Of a DNA stretch of 64,000 bases, positions 1 to 9,013 are shown piece by piece. This DNA comes from Saccharothrix carnea (GTDB lineage: Bacteria > Actinomycetota > Actinomycetes > Mycobacteriales > Pseudonocardiaceae). The stretch lies in contig NZ_PYAX01000014.1 in assembly GCF_003014735.1 (NCBI RefSeq), forward strand, positions 1 to 64,000, given 5' to 3'. Every line of letters starts with the position of its first letter. Positions within the stretch are counted from its first letter, which is position 1. The notes under the pieces were generated by a model. The model did not search any database. It was given only the letters and a program-made list of their open reading frames with translations, and was not told the DNA's origin. A program made the translations under genes and the position numbers.

Positions 1-95
1 AGGGTGTGCCGAAGGGTTCCGAGCCGAAGAAGATCGGTGAGGGCGCGGACGGCAGGAACTGCTTCTACTCACCGTCCGACATCACCTGGCGGTAG
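1..95 (+). CDS. 3' end of an unrecognised gene (partial)
   Basis: The frame beginning at position 3 is open from the left edge and closes at the TAG at 93-95. The visible C-terminus contains one Cys and ends ADGRNCFYSPSDITWR. A perfect terminator-like hairpin follows within ten bases and a converging gene lies beyond it, as expected for a real gene end. I do not recognise the family and assign no function; too little is present to judge its length or location. Confidence 0.45.
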   Translation, partial: GVPKGSEPKKIGEGADGRNCFYSPSDITWR

Positions 96-103
96 CGAGA
101 GCG

Positions 104-141
104 GTGGTGCGGGCGCGATGAAGTCCTCGCGCCCGCACCAC
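104..141. terminator. Bidirectional hairpin terminator
   Basis: A perfect 15-bp stem (104-118 with 127-141) closes an 8-base loop. It lies between the partial plus-strand gene ending at 95 and the minus-strand gene ending at 144, so it can stop both converging transcripts. No strong T-tract is present. Confidence 0.75.
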
Positions 142-143
142 GA

Positions 144-1385
144 TCACCAGTGCAGGCCAGGCAGTTCCGCGATCCGGATCAGGTCCGCCTCGGTCAGGGG
201 CGGGGTCGGCCGGGTCGGGCGGTCGGCCGCGGGGCCCATGTCGGCGACGTTGGAGCTCTGGACGGTCAGCCGGCTGCCGTCCGCCGCCTGCCCGTAGAGG
301 TGGCGCCTGATCAGACCGTCTTCCGTCGTCGTCTCCACGGTCGCCTTGCGGCCACCGGCCAGCTCGACCACGCGGCACGCGGACCGGTCCCGGCAGGTCG
401 GCTCACCGTCACGGGGAACGTCCACCGTCACCATCACCGAGCCGCGACCCTCCGCGTCGGTCACGGTGGCCGCCGCGCGGTAGCCGCCCTGGCTGACGCG
501 GAACCTCAGCGCCGCCTCGTCCGAGGGGAGGTGCCGTTCGACCGTCAACCCGGGCGGGAGCGCGCCCGCCAGCACCTGGTCGAGCTCGGCCGCACGGCGG
601 TTCGACGGGTCCGCGGGCACCGCACGGCCCACCCACTGCACCTTCAGCTGCGGCGCGGTGGCGACGGCGACCAGCTGGTCGTCGGTGAGGACCCGGTTCT
701 TGGAGCCTGTGCCACCGGTCTCCATGACGCTCACGTACGTGCCGTCGCCGCGCCACACGTCCGCGGTGGCCAACGTCGCCTCACTGCCGGGCTCGACGGT
801 GACGCGTGCCGTCGACCCGTCCGGCAGCGCCCTGACCGAGCACTGCGTCTCCGGCGTGAACCACCGGCACTCGCCGGGCGGCTGCCGGCCGAGCGGCCTG
901 ACGTAGACGATGACCGTCCGGTCACCGGTGAGCCCGAAGTCGCCGCCCCAGCTCGCGTCGATGGCGCACAACCGCAGCGGTGTGGCCTCGACCCCCGCGG
1001 GCAACGGCAGCGCGAACCCCGCGAACGCCTCGGTGAGCCGGGCGGACTCGGCCAGTTCCTCCGGCGTCGCGGACCCGCGTGGCTGGTCGGGGAAGCCGCC
1101 CATCCCCGCCGGCGCCGCGCAGCCAGGCGCCGGCGCGACGGACGACGTCACGCTCGTCGGCGACGTCGACAGCACCGAGGCGGGCGGGGCGGACGACGAC
1201 GCGACCGTCCCGCTCACCGCGACCGCGGCCACCGCGACCACCCCCACCGCCGCCGTGGTCAGCACGCCGAACCGCCGCCGTGCCCGCCGCTTGCGCCCGT
1301 CCTGGACGACCCGCTCGAACTCCAGGCCCGACGCGGGCTCGTCCGCCAGCGCCGCCTTGATCATGTCCCGAACCTCGTCGCTCAC
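144..1385 (-). CDS. Membrane-anchored partner of the SigE-family sigma factor
   Basis: Predicted protein of 413 aa. A cytoplasmic N-terminus of about 45 residues (starting SDEVRDMIKAAL, rich in Arg before the membrane) precedes one transmembrane segment (LTTAAVGVVAVAAVAVSG) and a long extracytoplasmic region of unknown fold. The GTG start overlaps the sigma-factor stop by four bases (GTGA) and has GGGAGG before it. Position and topology suggest an anti-sigma factor or a sensor for the upstream sigma factor. I see no classical zinc-binding anti-sigma HxxxCxxC motif, so the anti-sigma role is inference from gene order. Confidence 0.7.
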   Translation of the reverse strand: MSDEVRDMIKAALADEPASGLEFERVVQDGRKRRARRRFGVLTTAAVGVVAVAAVAVSGTVASSSAPPASVLSTSPTSVTSSVAPAPGCAAPAGMGGFPDQPRGSATPEELAESARLTEAFAGFALPLPAGVEATPLRLCAIDASWGGDFGLTGDRTVIVYVRPLGRQPPGECRWFTPETQCSVRALPDGSTARVTVEPGSEATLATADVWRGDGTYVSVMETGGTGSKNRVLTDDQLVAVATAPQLKVQWVGRAVPADPSNRRAAELDQVLAGALPPGLTVERHLPSDEAALRFRVSQGGYRAAATVTDAEGRGSVMVTVDVPRDGEPTCRDRSACRVVELAGGRKATVETTTEDGLIRRHLYGQAADGSRLTVQSSNVADMGPAADRPTRPTPPLTEADLIRIAELPGLHW

Positions 1386-1888
1386 GAGCCCTCCCACAGC
1401 ACGGTCCGATTGGTCGCCAGCGCACGCCGCAGGGCGCCGAGACCCTTGGACACCTGGCTCTTCACCGTTCCCTCGCTACAGCCCAGCGCCGCCGCCGTCT
1501 CGGCGACCGGCAGGTCCTCCCAGTAGCGCAGCACGACCGCGGCACGTTGCCTGGGCGGCAGCGCGGCCAACGCGCGCCGCACGTCCATGGCCTCCTCGAC
1601 CCCTGTCGCCGCCTCGGCCGGCTCCGGCACCGCCTCGACCACCGTCTCCGGCCGCCGTCCCCGCCACCGCGACTCGTCGATGACGGCCCTCACCAGCACC
1701 TTGCGCACGTACGCGTCGACCCGTCCGGACCGGTCCAACCGCCCCCAGTGCACGTACACCTTGGCCAACGCCGTCTGAGCCAGGTCCTCGGCCCGGTGCC
1801 AGTCACCGCACAACAAGAAGGCGGTCCGCCGCACGACGGCCGCCCGTGCCTCGAAGTAGGCCCGGAACTCGCGGTCCCGATCCTGCAC
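1382..1888 (-). CDS. SigE-family RNA polymerase sigma factor
   Basis: 168-aa group IV sigma factor. Region 2 lies around residues 10-80 (DWHRAEDLAQTALAKVYVHW) and region 4 near the C-terminus (LPPRQRAAVVLRYWEDLPVAETAAALGC then SEGTVKSQVSKGL). It directs RNA polymerase to its own promoter set. The GTG at 1888 is preferred to the ATG at 1912 because a strong GGAGGAGG lies six bases upstream of it. It heads a two-gene unit with the membrane protein whose start it overlaps. The promoters it reads cannot be told from the sequence. Confidence 0.85.
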   Translation of the reverse strand: MQDRDREFRAYFEARAAVVRRTAFLLCGDWHRAEDLAQTALAKVYVHWGRLDRSGRVDAYVRKVLVRAVIDESRWRGRRPETVVEAVPEPAEAATGVEEAMDVRRALAALPPRQRAAVVLRYWEDLPVAETAAALGCSEGTVKSQVSKGLGALRRALATNRTVLWEGS

Positions 1889-1970
1889 GTGACACCTCCT
1901 CCACTCGGTCACCCCCTATACGGCGGCCGACCGCACCCCGTTGCCCGTAACTTTGGGTGATCACGGCGAA

Positions 1971-2001
1971 GGGCCCGTGCGCACCCCTGGCGCACGGGCC
2001 C
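1971..2001 (-). terminator. Hairpin terminator
   Basis: A perfect 12-bp stem (1971-1982 with 1990-2001) around a 7-base loop lies 17 bases beyond the stop of the CU044_5270-type gene, on the minus strand. Confidence 0.7.
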
Positions 2002-2017
2002 TCCTCCGCTCCCCCGG

Positions 2018-3088
2018 TCAGCCGGCGGGCTGGGTGCCGATGGTGTCCACGACCCCCGTCGTCACCGAGGTGAACGACACCACGGTGCCGGTGTCGAACT
2101 CGCCGAGCCAGTCGGTCACGACCTGGCGCTCGCCGAGGAACAGCCCGGTCTCCGGGTCGATGATGATGTCGTGGCGCCGGTCGCCGTCGTCGACGCCGAG
2201 CGCGATGCCGACGCGCCCGTCCAGGTTCGCCTGCCGCTCGGTCACCTCCAGGCCGGGCAGCCTGGTCAGCGCCCGGTAGAGGGCGGCGCGCAGGTCCGCG
2301 CCGATCAGCCCGCTGCGCAGCGCGTCGGCGGCGTAGGTCAGCAGCGCGGCGTCACCCCGGTCGTCCGGCGCGTCGGCCCGCAACCGCTCGTACAGCGCGG
2401 CCGGGTCGGTCGGCAGGCCCGCCTGCCACTGCGCGGTCGGCTTCTGCCAGGAGCCGGGGTCCTCGCAGTCGGACCCGCCGAAGAAGTCGCCGCACGGTGC
2501 GCGCCACTCACCCTCCGGCCAGCGGCTGTCGGTACGCACGCCGGCCGCGTCCGCCTCCTCCGCCGTGCTGTTCACCCACTGCACGTTGCCGGTGATCTCC
2601 TGGCGCAGCAGCCACTCGTCCTCCGGGTTCGCGGGTGCCCACGTCTCCTGCAGGTGCTCGGAGAGCCAGGCGAACTCCCGGCCGTCCATCGACGTCGTCG
2701 ACCCCATCCACCAGGCGTGCGTGGCGACGTAGCGGTACCGGCCGGGACCGACCGGCCCGTCCACCGCCCCGATCGCCTGCGCGGCAGCGCGGTCCAGGGT
2801 CTGCACGGCCTCGGCGGTCGCCGGTGCGGGACCGCCGAACGACACGGTCTGCACCAGCAGCGTGCCGGCGACCAGCACGGCCACGGCCGCCGCACCGGCC
2901 AGCCACCGCCGGGTGGACCGGCGCGGTCGCTTCCCGCGTGCCGGCTCGGCCTGCTCGATCGTCGTGATCAGGGCCGCCCTGGCCTCGGCGAGCACCGGCG
3001 CGGCCGTGCGGACGTCGGCCCGCAGGGTGGCCAGCGCGGAGTCCAGCTCGTCGTCGGTCCAGACGCGGCGGATGTCGTGGTCACTCAT
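2018..3088 (-). CDS. CU044_5270-type membrane protein, sigma-factor partner
   Basis: 356 aa. About 65 cytoplasmic residues beginning MSDHDIRRVWTDDELDSAL are followed by a transmembrane helix (WLAGAAAVAVLVAGTLLVQ) and an extracytoplasmic domain with a Cys pair (APCGDFFGGSDCED). The layout matches the CU044_5270 family, which commonly sits beside ECF sigma factors in actinomycetes. The start overlaps the end of the upstream sigma-factor gene by eight bases, so the two are translationally coupled. An anti-sigma or sensor role is inferred from pairing; no enzymatic motif is visible. Confidence 0.8.
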   Translation of the reverse strand: MSDHDIRRVWTDDELDSALATLRADVRTAAPVLAEARAALITTIEQAEPARGKRPRRSTRRWLAGAAAVAVLVAGTLLVQTVSFGGPAPATAEAVQTLDRAAAQAIGAVDGPVGPGRYRYVATHAWWMGSTTSMDGREFAWLSEHLQETWAPANPEDEWLLRQEITGNVQWVNSTAEEADAAGVRTDSRWPEGEWRAPCGDFFGGSDCEDPGSWQKPTAQWQAGLPTDPAALYERLRADAPDDRGDAALLTYAADALRSGLIGADLRAALYRALTRLPGLEVTERQANLDGRVGIALGVDDGDRRHDIIIDPETGLFLGERQVVTDWLGEFDTGTVVSFTSVTTGVVDTIGTQPAG

Positions 3089-3677
3089 CGCCGCTCCTCG
3101 GGTGCTCGGTGTTCGACGCGTGGGTCCGCAGCCGCCGCCGCACGCGGTGCAACCGGGAGCGGACCGTGCCGACCGGGATGCCGAGCGCTTCGGCGACCTC
3201 GTTCGAGTCCAGCCCGGCCCACCCGGTCAGCAGCAGCACGTCCCGGTCGCCCGGTTCCAGCTCGACCAGCGCGTCGGCCAGCAACCGGGCCCGCGCCGAG
3301 GCGTCGACCTGGTCGGCCACCCGGTTGTCGTGGTCCTCGGCGCCCGCCGCGGACCCGGCCGCCCGTGCCGCCGCCCGCAGGCCGCGCACCTCCTGCCGCA
3401 CGTGTCGGCGCAGCAGGTTGGTGGCGATGCCGTAGAGCCAGGACCGCGCCGTGCCGCGGCCGGGGTCGTACCCGGCACGGCTCTGGAACGCGATCAGGAA
3501 CGTCTCGCCGACCAGGTCGTCGGCCAGGTCGCCGACCCGGCGCGCCAGGTACCGGTGCAGCGGCCCGGAGTGCCGGTCGAACAGGTGCCCGAAGATCCGC
3601 GCCGGGTGCGGTCCCGACAGGTCCGGCCGGTCGTCGGCGTCCGACGCACCACCGCCGTCCGCGTGCTCGGTCATCAT
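3081..3677 (-). CDS. ECF RNA polymerase sigma factor
   Basis: About 198 aa. Region 2 includes VGDLADDLVGETFLIAF and RSWLYGIATNLLRRH; region 4 is ELEPGDRDVLLLTGW then NEVAEALGIPVGTVRSRLHR. Tandem ATG codons begin at 3677 and 3674; GTGAGG lies just before them, and the frame upstream of 3677 has no family similarity although it stays open. It is the first gene of a pair with the CU044_5270-type protein, which probably controls its activity at the membrane. Confidence 0.85.
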   Translation of the reverse strand: MMTEHADGGGASDADDRPDLSGPHPARIFGHLFDRHSGPLHRYLARRVGDLADDLVGETFLIAFQSRAGYDPGRGTARSWLYGIATNLLRRHVRQEVRGLRAAARAAGSAAGAEDHDNRVADQVDASARARLLADALVELEPGDRDVLLLTGWAGLDSNEVAEALGIPVGTVRSRLHRVRRRLRTHASNTEHPRSGDE

Positions 3678-3733
3678 CCTCACACCAGGTGTTGCCCGCA
3701 GGGCGCCGCCACGTTCACGCCGGCGCGGGTGGG

Positions 3734-4843
3734 CTACTCCTCCCGGGCCCACGCCTTGGACAGGGCGAGCTTGCCACCGGTGTGCAGCAGCGACCCCGAG
3801 TAGATCCGGCTCGCCAGCAGCACGGTCAGCACGACCGTCCCGGCCAGCAGCCCCAGCGCCAGCAGCGGTTCCCACACCGCCGCGTCACCGGCGAACAGCC
3901 GCACCGGCATCGCGATCGCCGACGAGAACGGCAGGAACGACAGCACGGTGAGCACGGTGGCGTTGTCGGAGAAGAACATCACGCCGAAGTACGGGCCCAT
4001 CACCAGCATCATCACCAGGCCCATGCTCGAACCCAGGTCCTCCTGCCTGCTGACCAGCGAACCGGCGACCGCCCACATCGAGGCCAGCAGCACGAACCCG
4101 AACACCAGGAACGGCACGAACCAGCCCAGCGCGGGCGCGACCAGGGCCAGCAGCTCCTGGTGCCCGCCCAGCCGCAACGCGATCGGCCCGGCCACCGCGA
4201 TCACCAGCACCTGGCCGATCGTGAGCAGGGAGTGCCCCGCGATCTTGCCCGCCAGCAGCGCCCGCACCGGGACCGTCGACACCAGGATCTCCACGATCCG
4301 GGTCTGCTTCTCGGTGACCGTGCTCTGCGCGATCGCCGTCCCGCTCATGCCGACGATGAGGAACACCATGGCGAACACCATGATCGCCAGCTGCCGCTGG
4401 TCCTGGCCGACCTCGGCCGGGTCGAGCAGGTCGACCGGTGGCGCGGTGCGCAACGCGGCCACCACGCTGTTCGGCGGGTCGTCGAGCGCCAGCACGCGGA
4501 TGCCGGTGGCGGACTCGCCCGTCGTGTCCGGCACGACCGCCGCCTTCACCTCGTCCGCCCGGATGAGCGCCTCGGCGGCGGCCACGTCGGCGACCTCGCG
4601 CACCTCCAGACCGGTGTCGGCCAACGCCTCCGCGGCCTCCGAACCGACCGCCGCGACCTTGGTCTCACCGCCGCCGAAGACGGTCGGCAGGATCGAGATC
4701 GCGAACAGGCCGACCACGATTACGGCGAGCCCGATCCAGAAGCCCTTGGACCGCAGGAACACCTTCATCTCGCGCTCGGCGACCAACCGGGTGGCCGCGA
4801 CGAAACCGCGCGACCCGCCGTCCTGCTCCGTCACGCCGGTCAT
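3734..4843 (-). CDS. ABC-2 type exporter permease (NatB-like)
   Basis: 369 aa. One N-terminal transmembrane helix (GFWIGLAVIVVGLFAISIL) is followed by an extracytoplasmic loop of about 100 residues, then at least five helices in the C-terminal half, ending LLHTGGKLALSKAWAREE. This is the layout of the NatB/ABC2_membrane_3 exporters. Its ATG overlaps the TGA of the ATPase gene by one base (TGATG), so the two subunits are co-translated. The linked two-component genes suggest export of a toxic compound, drug or ion; the substrate cannot be read from sequence. Confidence 0.88.
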   Translation of the reverse strand: MTGVTEQDGGSRGFVAATRLVAEREMKVFLRSKGFWIGLAVIVVGLFAISILPTVFGGGETKVAAVGSEAAEALADTGLEVREVADVAAAEALIRADEVKAAVVPDTTGESATGIRVLALDDPPNSVVAALRTAPPVDLLDPAEVGQDQRQLAIMVFAMVFLIVGMSGTAIAQSTVTEKQTRIVEILVSTVPVRALLAGKIAGHSLLTIGQVLVIAVAGPIALRLGGHQELLALVAPALGWFVPFLVFGFVLLASMWAVAGSLVSRQEDLGSSMGLVMMLVMGPYFGVMFFSDNATVLTVLSFLPFSSAIAMPVRLFAGDAAVWEPLLALGLLAGTVVLTVLLASRIYSGSLLHTGGKLALSKAWAREE

Positions 4844-5727
4844 CAGATGACCTCCTTGAAGATCTCGTCGAGCGTCGGGACGACGGGGGTGAAGCCGCGC
4901 ACGGGCCCGCGGCGCAGGGCCGCGGCCAGGACGACCTGGTCCACGTCCGGGTCACCGTCCGGTTCGAACACCACGCGCGGGCCGTCGACGTCGACCACCC
5001 GGACACCCGGCACGTCCCGCACCCACCCCGCGTCGGAGGCCACGACCAGCTCGAACCGCGTGGTGCCGTACCGGGTACGCAGCTCGTCGCGCGCGCCGTC
5101 TGCCGCGATCCGGCCACCGGAGATGATCACCACGTCGTCGCACAGCCGTTCCACCACCGACAGCTGGTGGCTGGAGAACAGCACGGGCACGCCGTTCGCG
5201 GCACGCTCGCGCAGCACGCCGAGCACCGTCTCGACCGCGATCGGGTCCAGCCCGGAGAACGGCTCGTCCAGGATCAGCATGACCGGGTCGTGCACCAGCG
5301 CGGCGGCCACCTGGGCGCGCTGCTGGTTGCCCAGCGACAGCTCCTCGAGCTTGTCCTTGGCCCGGTGGCCGAGTTCGAGCTGGTCGAGCAGGCGGTCGGT
5401 GTTGCGCCGCGCCACGTCCCGGTCGAGGCCGTGCAGCTGGCCGAGCCAGCTGATCTGCTCGGCGACGCCCATCTTCGGGTAGAGGCCGCGTTCCTCGGGC
5501 ATGTACCCGAACCGCTGCCGCACCGCGCCGGTCACCGGCGAACCCTGCCAGGACACCGTGCCGCCGTGCGCGGCGAGGACGCCGAGGACGATGCGCATGG
5601 TGGTGGTCTTGCCGGACCCGTTCGCGCCCAGGAACCCGGTCATGCGGCCGGGTCGGACCTCGAACGACACGCCGTCCAGGACCTGGTGGTCGCCGAAACT
5701 CCGGCTGACCGACGTCACTGTCAACAT
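4843..5727 (-). CDS. ABC exporter ATP-binding protein (NatA-like)
   Basis: 294 aa. Walker A GANGSGKTT, signature LSLGNQQRAQ, Walker B VMLILDEPFSGLDP and the switch His (SSHQ) are all present, followed by a C-terminal domain of the DUF4162 type. The ATG at 5727 begins MLTVTSVSRSFGDHQVLDG, the normal start of this family; the longer upstream frame has no similarity. It energises the adjacent permease. The 5' region carries an 11-bp direct repeat with 22-bp spacing and a GC-rich hairpin. Confidence 0.9.
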   Translation of the reverse strand: MLTVTSVSRSFGDHQVLDGVSFEVRPGRMTGFLGANGSGKTTTMRIVLGVLAAHGGTVSWQGSPVTGAVRQRFGYMPEERGLYPKMGVAEQISWLGQLHGLDRDVARRNTDRLLDQLELGHRAKDKLEELSLGNQQRAQVAAALVHDPVMLILDEPFSGLDPIAVETVLGVLRERAANGVPVLFSSHQLSVVERLCDDVVIISGGRIAADGARDELRTRYGTTRFELVVASDAGWVRDVPGVRVVDVDGPRVVFEPDGDPDVDQVVLAAALRRGPVRGFTPVVPTLDEIFKEVI

Positions 5728-5781
5728 GACCTCAACGCTAGGTCGTGGACGGTCGCGGCACGTCCGGCGCCGGATCGACTT

Positions 5782-5810
5782 CGCGGGTCCTCCTCGCGGA
5801 GGACCCCGCG
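5782..5810 (-). terminator. GC hairpin between response regulator and ABC genes
   Basis: Arms 5782-5793 and 5798-5810 pair fully except for one bulged base, around a 4-base loop. It lies about 90 bases after the response regulator stop and 55 bases before the ABC ATPase start. It could end the kinase/regulator transcript or attenuate read-through into the transporter. Confidence 0.45.
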
Positions 5811-5840
5811 TGTCGAACACCCGGGTCGGGCGTGTCGAAC
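5808..5840. repeat. Direct repeat, candidate response-regulator box
   Basis: GCGTGTCGAAC occurs at 5808-5818 and again at 5830-5840, exactly 22 bp apart, i.e. two helical turns. The pair lies upstream of the ABC ATPase gene and just downstream of the NarL-type response regulator gene, as expected for its binding site. The binding claim is inference. Confidence 0.4.
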
Positions 5841-5900
5841 GCTCGGGACCCCCGAGTTCCACGCTCAGGTCCGCGGGCGTCGACCACGGGAGGTTCGGCG

Positions 5901-6575
5901 TCAGGCCCGGCCCGGCTCCACGATCCCGTGCTCGTAGGCGAACACGACGGCGTGCGTGCGGTCGCGCAGGCCCAGCTTGGCCAGGATGCGCGACACGTGC
6001 GTCTTCACCGTCGTCTCACCCAGGAACAGCGCACCGGCGATCTCCGCGTTGCTCGCGCCACGCGCGAGGTGGACCAGCACCTCGAACTCGCGGTCGGTGA
6101 GTTCCGGCGGGCGGCGCGTCGTCGTGGCGGGCGGCACGGGTTCGGTGAACCGGGCGATGACCCGGCGGGTGACCTCCGGTGACAGCAGGGCGTCACCCCG
6201 CGCCACGACCCGCACCGAGTCGACCAGGTCCTCCGGCGAGGCGTTCTTGAGCAGGAAACCGCTCGCACCCGCCCGCAGCGCCTCGAACAGGTAGTCCTCG
6301 CGGTCGAACGTGGTGAGGATGACGACCTTGATCGGGTTGCCCGCACCCGCCGGGCCGAGGATGCGCCGGGTGGCCTCCAGCCCGTCCACGCCCGGCATCT
6401 GCACGTCCATCAGCACGACGTCCGGCTGGAGCCGGCCGACCACCTCCACCGCCTCGACGCCGTCGCGCGCCTCGCCGACGACCTCGATGTCGTCCTCGGT
6501 GCCGAGGATCACCCGGAAGCCCGCCCGGACCAGGTCCTGGTCGTCGGCGAGCACCACGCGCAAGGGGTCCGTCAT
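5901..6575 (-). CDS. NarL/LuxR-type response regulator
   Basis: 224 aa. The receiver domain (residues 1-120) has the acidic pocket LADDQD, the phospho-acceptor Asp in DVVLMDVQMPG, and the conserved Thr and Lys (VVILTTFD, GFLLKNAS). A LuxR-type HTH follows (LTDREFEVLVHLARGASNAEIAG, then TTVKTHVSRILAKLGLRDR). Its ATG overlaps the histidine kinase stop by four bases. It probably switches on the ABC exporter encoded immediately downstream; a spaced direct repeat in the intervening region is a possible target. Confidence 0.92.
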   Translation of the reverse strand: MTDPLRVVLADDQDLVRAGFRVILGTEDDIEVVGEARDGVEAVEVVGRLQPDVVLMDVQMPGVDGLEATRRILGPAGAGNPIKVVILTTFDREDYLFEALRAGASGFLLKNASPEDLVDSVRVVARGDALLSPEVTRRVIARFTEPVPPATTTRRPPELTDREFEVLVHLARGASNAEIAGALFLGETTVKTHVSRILAKLGLRDRTHAVVFAYEHGIVEPGRA

Positions 6576-7858
6576 GCGGGGAACCTCGCACAGACCCGGT
6601 ACCCGACGTCACGGCGGGGTCCGGCTTCCAGCTCACCGCCGTGCACCGCGACCCGCTCCCGCATGCCCACCAGGCCGAACCCGGCACCGCCCGACAACCC
6701 GTTCCGCCCCCGGCCGTCGTCGGTGACCTCGACCTCCAGCGACTTCTCCAGGAACCGCACCCGCACGTCGGCCCGGCGCGCGTCCGCGTGCTTCACCACG
6801 TTCGTCAACGCCTCCTGCACGATCCGGTACACCGACAGGGCGACACCCTCCGGCACCGGCCGCGGCTCCCCGTACACCCCGTGCACCACGTCGAGCCCCG
6901 CCGACCGGGCCTGTTCCGCCAGGTCGGCCAGCTGGTCCAAGCCGGGCGACGACGTCGCGCCCGCACCCTCCCGGACCTCCTCCTCCGGGTCGGCGCGCAG
7001 CACGCCCAGCAGGCCGCGCAGTTCGCCGATGGCCGTGCGCGCGGTCTCCTCGACAGTCCGCAACGCCTCGCGGGCCAGCTCGTGGTCGCGGTCGAGCACC
7101 CGCCGTGCCGCGCCCGCCTGCACGCCCATCACCGACACGTGGTGCGCCACGACGTCGTGCAGGTCACGGGCGATGCGCACGCGTTCGGCGACGATCGCGC
7201 CCCGCGTGTTCTGCTCCTGCGACCGGCGCAACTGCTCGGCCCGGTGCTCCAGCTCGGCCTGGCGGCGGGCCGAGACCCACGCCATGTCGCCGAAGAAGTG
7301 TGCGGACAGGAAGAACAGCATGTTGAGCCCGATGCCGTAGAGCACGGTCGCGAGCACCGGGTCGAGCGGCCCGGCCGCGTCCTCGAACTGCGGTGTCGGC
7401 GCCACCAAGAACTTCACCAGCCCGTAGCCGAGCCAGCCGAACATCACCGCCATCACCGCGATCCGGGCCCACCGCGCCCGCGTCCGGTCCGGGCCCCACG
7501 CGCCCGCGCTGAAGATGGCCAGGAACAACGCGACGGACGGCACGAGGTTGTCGCCGACGCGACGCGTCTGCACCGCGATGAACACCGCGCCGACCACGAA
7601 CAGCACGGTCACCGGGAAGCGCCGCCGCGCCACCAGCGGCAGGGCCAGCGCCACGCCCCAGGCGAGCTGCTCGGCCAGCGGCGGTCCGCTGTCCCAAGGG
7701 CTCGCGCCCATGCTGTTCACCAGCACCGTCATCACCACGGCACCCGCCAGCACCGCGAGCGCCAGCGAGACGTCGCGCCGCCACTGGCCCGTGGCCGGCG
7801 CGGGCCGCCGCCACCTCGCCCACTCGGGCTCGCTCTCGTGGGACTGTCCGTCCGTCAT
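6572..7858 (-). CDS. Membrane histidine kinase (HisKA_3 family)
   Basis: 428 aa. Five to six transmembrane helices occupy roughly residues 30-170, then a dimerisation/phospho-acceptor region with ARDLHDVVAHHVSVM (phosphorylated His), and an HATPase_c domain with N-box QEALTNVVKHA and G-boxes VTDDGRGRNG and GFGLVGMRERV. The ATG at 7858 (MTDGQSHESEPEWARW) is chosen because the upstream frame shows no family similarity. It overlaps the response regulator gene and forms a two-component system with it. No extracytoplasmic sensor domain is visible, so a membrane-borne signal is likely. Confidence 0.9.
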   Translation of the reverse strand: MTDGQSHESEPEWARWRRPAPATGQWRRDVSLALAVLAGAVVMTVLVNSMGASPWDSGPPLAEQLAWGVALALPLVARRRFPVTVLFVVGAVFIAVQTRRVGDNLVPSVALFLAIFSAGAWGPDRTRARWARIAVMAVMFGWLGYGLVKFLVAPTPQFEDAAGPLDPVLATVLYGIGLNMLFFLSAHFFGDMAWVSARRQAELEHRAEQLRRSQEQNTRGAIVAERVRIARDLHDVVAHHVSVMGVQAGAARRVLDRDHELAREALRTVEETARTAIGELRGLLGVLRADPEEEVREGAGATSSPGLDQLADLAEQARSAGLDVVHGVYGEPRPVPEGVALSVYRIVQEALTNVVKHADARRADVRVRFLEKSLEVEVTDDGRGRNGLSGGAGFGLVGMRERVAVHGGELEAGPRRDVGYRVCARFPA

Positions 7859-7911
7859 GCCCGAGAACGTAACGCGGCCACGTCCGCAGCCGCCGCCCGC
7901 GGCCTCGACCC

Positions 7912-8886
7912 TCAGCGCGGCTCGACCCTGGTGGCCGTGTCGCCGAACACGAACGGGGACGGCTCGCACTCGGCGATGAAGTCGCCGGGGAAGCCGAGCT
8001 CGAACGCCACCGCCGCCTCCAGCCGGCGCACGGCGTCGTCGGGCAGGGTCAGGTCCAGCGCTTCCAGGTTCTCGGTGAGCTGCGCGACGCTGCTCACGCC
8101 GACCAGCGGCAGCACGGCGCGTGACTTGGCGCGCGTCCACGCCAACGCCACCTGCGCGGGCCGTGCGCCCAGCTCGTCCGCCACCTCCCGGACGGCACGG
8201 GCGGCCGCGCGTTCCCGTTCGGTGAGCGAAGCCGGGTCCGCGCGCCTGCCCGCGGCACCGGTCAGCTTGCCCGCCGCCAGCGGTGCCCAGGCGGTCACGC
8301 TCAGGCCCAGCGCCTCGGCCATCGGCAGCAGTTCGCGCTCGACGTCGCGGGTGAGCAGGTTGTAGGGCACCTGGAGCCCGGCGAACGGTGTCCAGTCACG
8401 CCACTGCGCGAGGGTGTTGGCGCGGGCGACGACCCAGGCCGGCGCGTCCGAGATGCCGGTGTAGAGGACCTTGCCCGCGCGCACGGCGTCGTCCAACGCG
8501 CGCATGGTCTCCTCGACCGGGGTGTGCCGGTCCCAGATGTGCACCCAGTACACGTCGACGTAGTCGGTGCGCAGCCGGCGCAGGCTCCGGTCCAGCGAGG
8601 CGGCCAGGTTCTTGCGGTGGTTGCCGGAGGCGTTGGGGTCGGCGGCGTCGCGGGACAGCGTGTACTTCGTGCCGATGACGAACCGGTCGCGCCGCCGGAC
8701 GATCGAGCCGAGCAGTTCCTCGCCGGCGCCGTAGGCCGACGCGGTGTCGAGCACGTTGCCGCCCGCGTCGGCGTAGGCGTCGACGATGCGGCGGGACTCG
8801 GCGGGGTCGTCGAGGGTCATGGTGCCGAGCAGGAGTTCCGACACGCGCAAACCGGTCTGGCCGAAGAGCCGGTACTTCATGGTCAT
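7912..8886 (-). CDS. Aldo/keto reductase
   Basis: 324 aa TIM-barrel NAD(P)H-dependent oxidoreductase. The catalytic set is visible: Asp and Tyr in DTASAYGAGEELLG, Lys in VIGTKYTLS and His in VYWVHIWD. The start MTMKYRLFGQTGLRVS (ATG 8886; alternative 8880) is typical of the family, and upstream in-frame sequence is not. It is divergent from an XRE regulator at 9014 with 127 bp between them, a common arrangement in which the regulator controls the reductase. The substrate is unknown. Confidence 0.9.
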   Translation of the reverse strand: MTMKYRLFGQTGLRVSELLLGTMTLDDPAESRRIVDAYADAGGNVLDTASAYGAGEELLGSIVRRRDRFVIGTKYTLSRDAADPNASGNHRKNLAASLDRSLRRLRTDYVDVYWVHIWDRHTPVEETMRALDDAVRAGKVLYTGISDAPAWVVARANTLAQWRDWTPFAGLQVPYNLLTRDVERELLPMAEALGLSVTAWAPLAAGKLTGAAGRRADPASLTERERAAARAVREVADELGARPAQVALAWTRAKSRAVLPLVGVSSVAQLTENLEALDLTLPDDAVRRLEAAVAFELGFPGDFIAECEPSPFVFGDTATRVEPR

Positions 8887-9013
8887 GCCCCACAGCCTGG
8901 GACGGCGGGCCGGCCGGAGGGAGGCCCCCACAGGGACCCCCTCGCGACCGACAGCCTCCACCGCGTCTTCCGGCCGCTCAGCGAGGCGGCCCACCGCACT
9001 AGACTCGGCCACC

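Noticed and set aside
2171..5482. 1103-codon plus-strand open frame
   Set aside because: It lies antisense to the CU044_5270, sigma, ABC permease and ABC ATPase genes and encodes His/Arg/Gln-rich sequence without domains; an artefact of high-GC third positions.
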